Source of the DNA: Orobanche coerulescens
Taxonomy: Eukaryota; Streptophyta; Magnoliopsida; Lamiales; Orobanchaceae
Length of the DNA stretch: 64,000 nucleotides
Direction of reading: 5' to 3'
NCBI GenBank assembly: GCA_033398695.1
Contig: CM065802.1
Coordinates: forward strand, 148,600,096-148,664,095
The notes below the pieces were generated by a model. It saw only the letters and a program-made list of their open reading frames with translations, was not told the origin of the DNA and searched no databases. Shown one piece after another: positions 58,922-64,000 of the stretch (its first letter is position 1; each line of letters begins with the position of its first letter). The position numbers and the translations under genes are program-made.

Positions 58922-61690
58922 TGTAACACCCCCAATCCACTCTGGGATATTACACGCCGTAGACCCTCTCCTCGAGGATCTACCAGGCTGATAACTAAAA
59001 TCAAACATCTAAACATCGCCTTTAAGGCTAAAATGACTCAGTAGACCGACTTGGTCTTTCAATAATAACATACAACTCATTCCCAAACACATACCCACGC
59101 AGGGGTCAAAATAAAATAAACTCCCGTACAACGGGAAAAGATACCGCAAATGGAAAAGAAAATACAATCTGGACCAATACGACATCAACGGAACCTCGTG
59201 TGATTAGTATCGTTCATCTTTCATCATCCTTCGTGCCGACCTGTGCTATGCTCCAAAACCTGAATGCAAAAATAGACATCCACCCCCCGAATACTCGGGG
59301 GTTAGCAAAACTCCACTGTTTTGCTAGTGCAAGTACAAGTGCAAAAATACGAGCCATACAATACAAGTTCCAAGAACAATAATAATCAGGAATCCTCAAA
59401 GATCCAAACGTAAAGAAAAGTACTTCCCGAGGCAAGAGTTTTGGGTAAACATTTCCAAAACCGAAAGATCGCAAATAAGGGAAACAATTTACAAAACAGT
59501 TTAAAATGCCATCGAGAGTTTTAATAGAAAACAATTTAGGATTATCAAATCCTAACCTTTCCAAAATCAACAGGGTCACAGCCCAAAGGTTTTGTTTTCA
59601 CAATTAGAAAACCAACAGCAATACACAAGGTTAAAACCCATGTCACGTGTCTTCGGCGGACATAACATCAATACAATATAATCACCCAAGATACGTAAAC
59701 CTTGGTCACCAAAAATACAACATCAACTCGTGAATCCAGGGCTATACCATTGGATTCCCTTCGTGGCCCCGTCGGACCCTCCCAAGGTGAGTAGAATGCA
59801 TTTTCGAAATCATATACACCAATTCGTGAAGTTTTACTCGTGAATCCAGGGCTATACCATTGGAATTCCCTCCGTGGCCCCGTCGAACCCTCTTGAGGTG
59901 AGCAAATACATTCACCAAACAAACAACCACACTCGTGAATCCAGGGCTATACCATTGGAATTCCCTCCGTGATCCCGTCGGACCCTCCCGAGGTGAGCGA
60001 AATACATTCACACAATTAACATGTCACAACAAGGATATTCATACAATCCACCAAAGGCAACAAACACAAAGCACGACATAATCGTCAAATCACAATGCAC
60101 CAAAAATGAGATAATATATGCTCACACGCGTTATCAAGCGCAACATCAACACCAAACATATCCATAGGATTCACATAGTCACTTACAACCCACACAATTT
60201 ACAAAACACACGCGTTTTGAAAGTGAGCCTTTAACGAGGCTAGTCGAATCTTTTGAAAAACCCGTTTCAAACAAACACACACACATACCAAGACGATCAC
60301 CAATCATCATATCCACAAAACAAGAAATGTATGGACAAGGTACTTGCCTCGAATAATTAGACGATGACACGAGCGGAGCGGAAGAGTTGAACACGATCGC
60401 AAGGAACCGCGAAATGAACCTAACGATTCGAATAGCACAATCACAACCACTTCTAAACGATTACGGAAATGGAATACACCGAAACCCGCCTACGATTCAT
60501 GTATATTCGCACAAAAATAACAACGAGGGCGGACCACAACCAAACCCTCTCGATTCCGTAAAAATCACGAAATATACCATGAATCCGTAGGGAAACTAAG
60601 AATACCAACAAGAATAATCATATTCATCAAGAATCCATCAACAAAGCGGAAAGAATCGGACAAAACCCCAAAATCCCCAATTATCCAAAAAGGTAGGGTT
60701 TCAAGAGATATTACCTTGAGTGATTCAAGTATTAAGATCCGTAGAACACGCGTTAGATTGTTTATCCGAGCCTCACAACCGAAAAGAAATGATGAAAATC
60801 GACCCCCGGATGAAGAACTCTCTCCTCTATATCTCCTCTCTCGCGGCGCGATGGAAAAATGGGAAAGAAATGAGCTTCACGCTCAAAACAACGCATTTAT
60901 AGTGTAACACGCCAGAGCCTATCGGCCGCCTATCGGCCGATAGGCCCAACCGATAGCCATACAGGATGTAGGCGAGAGTCTATCGACCCCCTATCGGCCG
61001 AAAGGCTCTGGAAGTGCTCGCCAAAATCAAACGACCATAACTCTCTCGTCCGACTCCGATTGACTCACCGTTTGAACCATTGGAAAGCTAATTCGATGTT
61101 CTATAATATTGCAAAGATTTATAATTTTTGGAGTTACCAAAAATTAATGGTGATCTAACAAAGACGAACTCATACTTAGAAAAGTCGTTTAGTAATCCTG
61201 AATTCAACAAAACGACACCGAAACCCGAACCTGAATACGAACCGAAGATACGGTTACGAAGTACTCACAAAGACGAATCTAAGAGCTAGTAGGACACACA
61301 ATTCCGACCACCCGAAGGCTCGAAATTCGACAACGGAAGGTAATTACCCCAAACTTTGGGAAATTACGAAAATGGCCCAAATGCCCGAAAATCACCATAC
61401 GTGATCGAATAACCAAACCGAAGTTCACAACACGTCTAACAAAGTTAAACGGACTTGCGGGAAACTCGAAACAGCAGTTTCGGTCGAGATTCGCAAGAAT
61501 CGAACTCAAGTGCGGAAAAGTCGCTAAAAAGCACAGAACTCAACGAAACGACACCGAAACGAACTCGGATGTCAAAAAGTGTAGAATTAATCATTCTCAG
61601 AATGACGAAACGGACATGAGCGAGTCGTCAAAACAGACTTCCGCCGAAAAAAAAAGAAATTACCGGAAATCGAAAATTGCGGATATTACA
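58922..61690 (-). repeat. 5' LTR of LARD copy 2
   Basis: Partner of 53582-56331, with small indels only. Tandem repeats at about 59727-59790, 59838-59900 and 59934-59996; TATA at 60895-60902; TATCGGCCGATA cluster 60919-61010, including a perfect cctatcggccgatagg at 60929-60944. Confidence 0.95.
60895..61010 (-). promoter_or_regulatory. U3 palindrome cluster and TATA box of LARD copy 2 (5' LTR)
   Basis: Same layout as 55550-55665, with better preserved palindromes. This LTR would drive transcription of the element. Confidence 0.65.
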
Positions 61691-61728
61691 TTTTCTACTC
61701 AAGAAATCAACATCATTGATTCGCTTCA

Positions 61729-61946
61729 TTCGCTAGCGCGCGCTAGCTTCACTCTCTTAACGCGCGCTAAAAACTGCTTTCGATAGCGTACGCTAACCTC
61801 ACTGCCTTGCGTACGCTAATTAAAAACTTTTCGAATTCCATATTAGCTACTGGACAGTCCAGTAAGCTTTTCATTTTATACCTAACGTACGCTAACTCTA
61901 TGTTCCTAGCGTACGCTAACTAAAAATCCGTTGACTATATATATTC
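61729..61946 (+). promoter_or_regulatory. Internal promoter-like block before the additional ORF of the copia element
   Basis: Six dyads (about 61729, 61755, 61779, 61805, then 61883 and 61904). The first four form a set at 24-26 bp and are separated from the last two by a ctactggacagtccagtaa dyad at 61849-61867. ctatatatattc at 61935-61946 is a good TATA box, and a pyrimidine-rich leader of about 100 bp leads to the ATG at 62073. This is the same grammar as the LTR U3 arrays, but in the interior of the element. Confidence 0.7.
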
Positions 61947-62072
61947 CGTACAACCCAGAAACACACTCATCCTTCCTAACGCACGCAATCGCAAGAACAC
62001 TCTTTTCAGAGAAACCCTAGCCGCAAATCGGATTCTTCAAACTTCCTCAGATCTTCAATTCCTCTCCGATTG

Positions 62073-63324
62073 ATGTCGAGCAAGAATCGAAAAGCCATGG
62101 AAAAAACATACAATAACCTAAAACGTCCTCTCAACGCACAATATGGTGCGACTCGATTCATCTCATCCACCACATCGAGGGTATTCTTTGAAATCCTTCC
62201 ACAAGAGCATATTACGGATTGTTATTTCTTCAACTTCCCGAGTCTGGAACGGGTAAATGTCGCTATCTCTGATTTCTTTTCTTCGATCGGAATTGCTCGT
62301 TTCATAGAATGTAAAGACCCTATTTTTCCTGAACTTGTCCGCGAATTCTACGCCAATCTTCATGTGGCCGAAAGTGAAGGGTCTTCATCCCTTGTTTTAG
62401 GAAGTTTTGTTGGAGGAACGCGAGTGAATTTCCTCGGATATTTTGTCACAGATTTTTGGTTTATCATCCGACGGGTTTGTGTGTACTGGAAAAACTATTG
62501 CCGATGATACTGGAGTCAGGGGAATCGATGTCAAAGAGTTCCTTAGCTCAAAGGCTGTTATTGACATAACGGACGATTTCTTCGAAAACAATGACTTTGG
62601 GATCAACATTCGTCTACTCCTAGTAGCTCTCACAAAGTGCTTAATGCCGAAGGTGAATACTCAGCATAAATTAGTGGGAGTCGACAAACATGTGGTGTAT
62701 CGAGTTCTTAATGATGATAAAGTGAATTTTGCCGATATCGTCACCAGCTGGATGAAGGTGAAGGGCGACCTTTTTCGGTCGAAGAACTACACGTCTCGCT
62801 CCCGCAAGGCTGGAATGCCTTATGGCTCCATTCTCACGGCCATATTCAGTTTTTACCATGTCGATTTGTCGAAAGACAAGGCTGTCCCCGTCTCTCTCGG
62901 TCATGAGATTTCGGACTCTTTGCTTAAAGCCATGCATTATGTCCGAACGTCCAACCGAGGCTGGATTCTATTCCCGTATCTTCGTGACGACGACCAAGTG
63001 GAAAAAGGGTCGCGCATGCCTACTCCAGAGGAGAAAATCACTCGCCGGGGACCACATACTCTTAGAGAGATGCAAACCGGGGAGTTCCTGAGGAAGCCCA
63101 CTTCCAAAGGGAAGCGCCCGATGAAAGATGTCGTCACGGAGGAAGAGGAAAGCGACCTTTGCGCTCGGATGCGGAGCATCGAGACCTCTCAGCTTGAAAT
63201 TCGAGAGGATGTTCGGTCTCTACGCACGGAAATCCGGGAAGTTCGCGGGTTGATCTCTGATTTCATCCGTTACACACACCCTTCGTTTCCTTTCCCATCG
63301 TCCTCTTCCGATCATGCACCTTAG
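62073..63324 (+). pseudogene. Additional ORF of the copia element (plant transposon protein type), one frameshift
   Basis: Starts ATG at 62073. The first frame runs with MEKTYNNLKRPLNAQYGATR, VFFEILPQEHITDCYFFNFP and FPELVREFYANLHVAESEG to about 62430. The second frame continues with GFVCTGKTIADDTGVRGIDV, GSILTAIFSFYHVDLSKDK and SLGHEISDSLLKAMHYVRTS, and stops at 63324. A one-base change near 62430-62445 separates them. The middle resembles what is annotated in plants as putative plant transposon protein; the C terminus (SIETSQLEIREDVRSLRTEI) looks like a coiled coil. No clear signal peptide or membrane segment, so an envelope role is doubtful. Function unknown. Confidence 0.72.
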
Positions 63325-63675
63325 AATTTAGGACTTCTGGTGCTTGGTTGTAGAATCTTATTATTCGAATGATCTTTATGTCATGAAAACTCTATGTATT
63401 GCTTGAACTCTATCTTAATGATATTCGCATTTCACTTCATTTGGTATATGTTGTTTACGTGTATTGCTATTTCCGTAATTTCACTTTGGTTAAAGGCATT
63501 TTCGTTGGTATTTGTTAAAAATGCAACAATTCAGGGGGAGTTCCTTTTTGTTTATCTCAAAAAAGGGGAGAATACTCCAAAAACCGAGATATACTAATAT
63601 ATCGAACAAGTTACCTTGATTCGAATCATTTAAAATGTTTTTGCAGGTATAAATTAAATATTTTGACATCATCAA

Positions 63676-63687
63676 AAAGGGGGAGAT
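63676..63687 (+). other. Polypurine tract of the copia element
   Basis: aaaagggggagat directly before TGTTGACTC, the usual copia purine tract and LTR start. Confidence 0.9.
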
Positions 63688-64000
63688 TGTTGACTCAAAA
63701 TGTATTTTGATGATTATTCCATTCAAAACTTTTAATTAGATCAATCTCAGTTCGATATTATATTGAAGGAGCTAAATAATGTTAGCGCACGCTACTCACC
63801 TCATAGTAGCGCACGCTATCGAGAAATGCATGTACAACCCAGTCAGTCAGCTGCAGCCAAGTGAAGTCACCTGATGGATAGCACACGCAAGTCATTCAAT
63901 ATTAGCGCACGCTAAGTAACTACATTTAGCGCACGCTATACAATCAATATTAACGCACGCTATCGTATCATTCCAGAGGACAGTGAGGTTTGGAAGGAAA
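63688..64000 (+). repeat. Start of the 3' LTR of the copia element
   Basis: Matches 47866-48178 with few differences and continues past the window. It already contains dyads at about 63783, 63808, 63904, 63927 and 63950. Two positions are closer to the consensus than in the 5' LTR (tagcgcacgctata versus tagcgtatgctata near 63927; aacgcacgctatc versus aacgcacgatatc near 63950). Confidence 0.92.

Larger units (their letters stand above)
53582..61690 (-). mobile_element. Non-coding LTR retroelement (LARD-like), copy 2, complete
   Basis: 8109 bp with perfect 5-bp target duplication ttttc (53577-53581 and 61691-61695). LTRs of 2750 and 2769 bp (53582-56331 and 58922-61690) are nearly identical; the interior is 2590 bp (56332-58921). 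The primer site at 58906-58917 puts the element on the minus strand. There is no gag or pol motif in any frame. Intact ends, near-identical LTRs and a conserved interior shared with copy 1 suggest it was moved by proteins of a gypsy element such as copy B, whose R/U5 it resembles. Confidence 0.94.
47866..64000 (+). mobile_element. Ty1/copia element of SIRE/Maximus type with additional ORF; right end outside window
   Basis: 5' LTR 47866-49408, primer site, gag-pol with copia order (PR-IN-RT-RH) 49470-53570, then LARD copy 2 (53582-61690) as a later insertion, a promoter-like block (61729-61946), an extra ORF (62073-63324), purine tract and the start of the 3' LTR (63688). Without the LARD it spans about 7.7 kb to the 3' LTR start. 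The extra ORF after pol is characteristic of SIRE/Maximus elements. It interrupts gypsy copy C; the left target sequence is tgaat (47861-47865). Confidence 0.93.

Overview
This window is repeat-packed plant nuclear DNA, probably from a large-genome angiosperm (likely a eudicot, but the species cannot be named from this sequence). The signs are Ty3/gypsy chromoviruses with very long LTRs, a SIRE/Maximus-like Ty1/copia element with an extra ORF, initiator-Met-tRNA primer sites (TGGTATC[A/G]GAGC), a Rep/helicase Helitron, and a Pack-MULE carrying a piece of a plant-specific MIZ1-like gene. I found no intact host gene, rRNA, tRNA or CRISPR array. Every protein-coding region I could identify is a transposon gene or a captured fragment, and almost all are broken.

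Layout. 1-10363: plus-strand Tekay/Del-like gypsy copy A, entered inside its 5' LTR, with a 1.3-kb Pack-MULE (1019-2311) in that LTR. It sits in the LTR of a non-coding minus-strand retroelement (LARD copy 1, 10364-15290). 15291-25466: two outward-facing inverted arms (437-438 bp) enclosing minus-strand gypsy copy B (15763-24623, TSD caaag). 25467-26845: AT-rich DNA without genes. 26846-30828: a solo or truncated plus-strand LTR. 31015-32690: a small TRIM-like minus-strand element (TSD agcat). 33413-42140: a decayed minus-strand Helitron with Rep and helicase, whose 3' end seems to have been extended past an older terminator. 42141-47865: minus-strand gypsy copy C, cut by the copia element, which runs from 47866 past the window end. 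Inside the copia element, between pol and the extra ORF, lies a complete non-coding LARD copy 2 (53582-61690, TSD ttttc). The nesting order is Helitron, then gypsy C, then copia, then LARD 2.

Most interesting pattern. At least six unrelated or distantly related units carry arrays of the same 12-bp dyad, TWRCGYRCGYWA (for example TAGCGTGCGCTA, TTACGTACGTAA, TAGCGCACGCTA). They are gypsy A, B and C, the solo LTR, the copia LTR, and the internal region of the copia element in front of its extra ORF; one isolated set lies in LARD 1. Dyads are spaced about 22-24 bp, tend to come in sets of four, and are often separated by a second dyad built on CCAGTA/TACTGG. In each LTR the array lies just upstream of the TATA box on the element's own strand. 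LARD 2 has a related R/U5 to gypsy B but a different palindrome (TATCGGCCGATA) at the same place. This looks like a shared or convergent modular promoter system in LTR elements. The sequence shows the arrays; that they bind a protein is inference.
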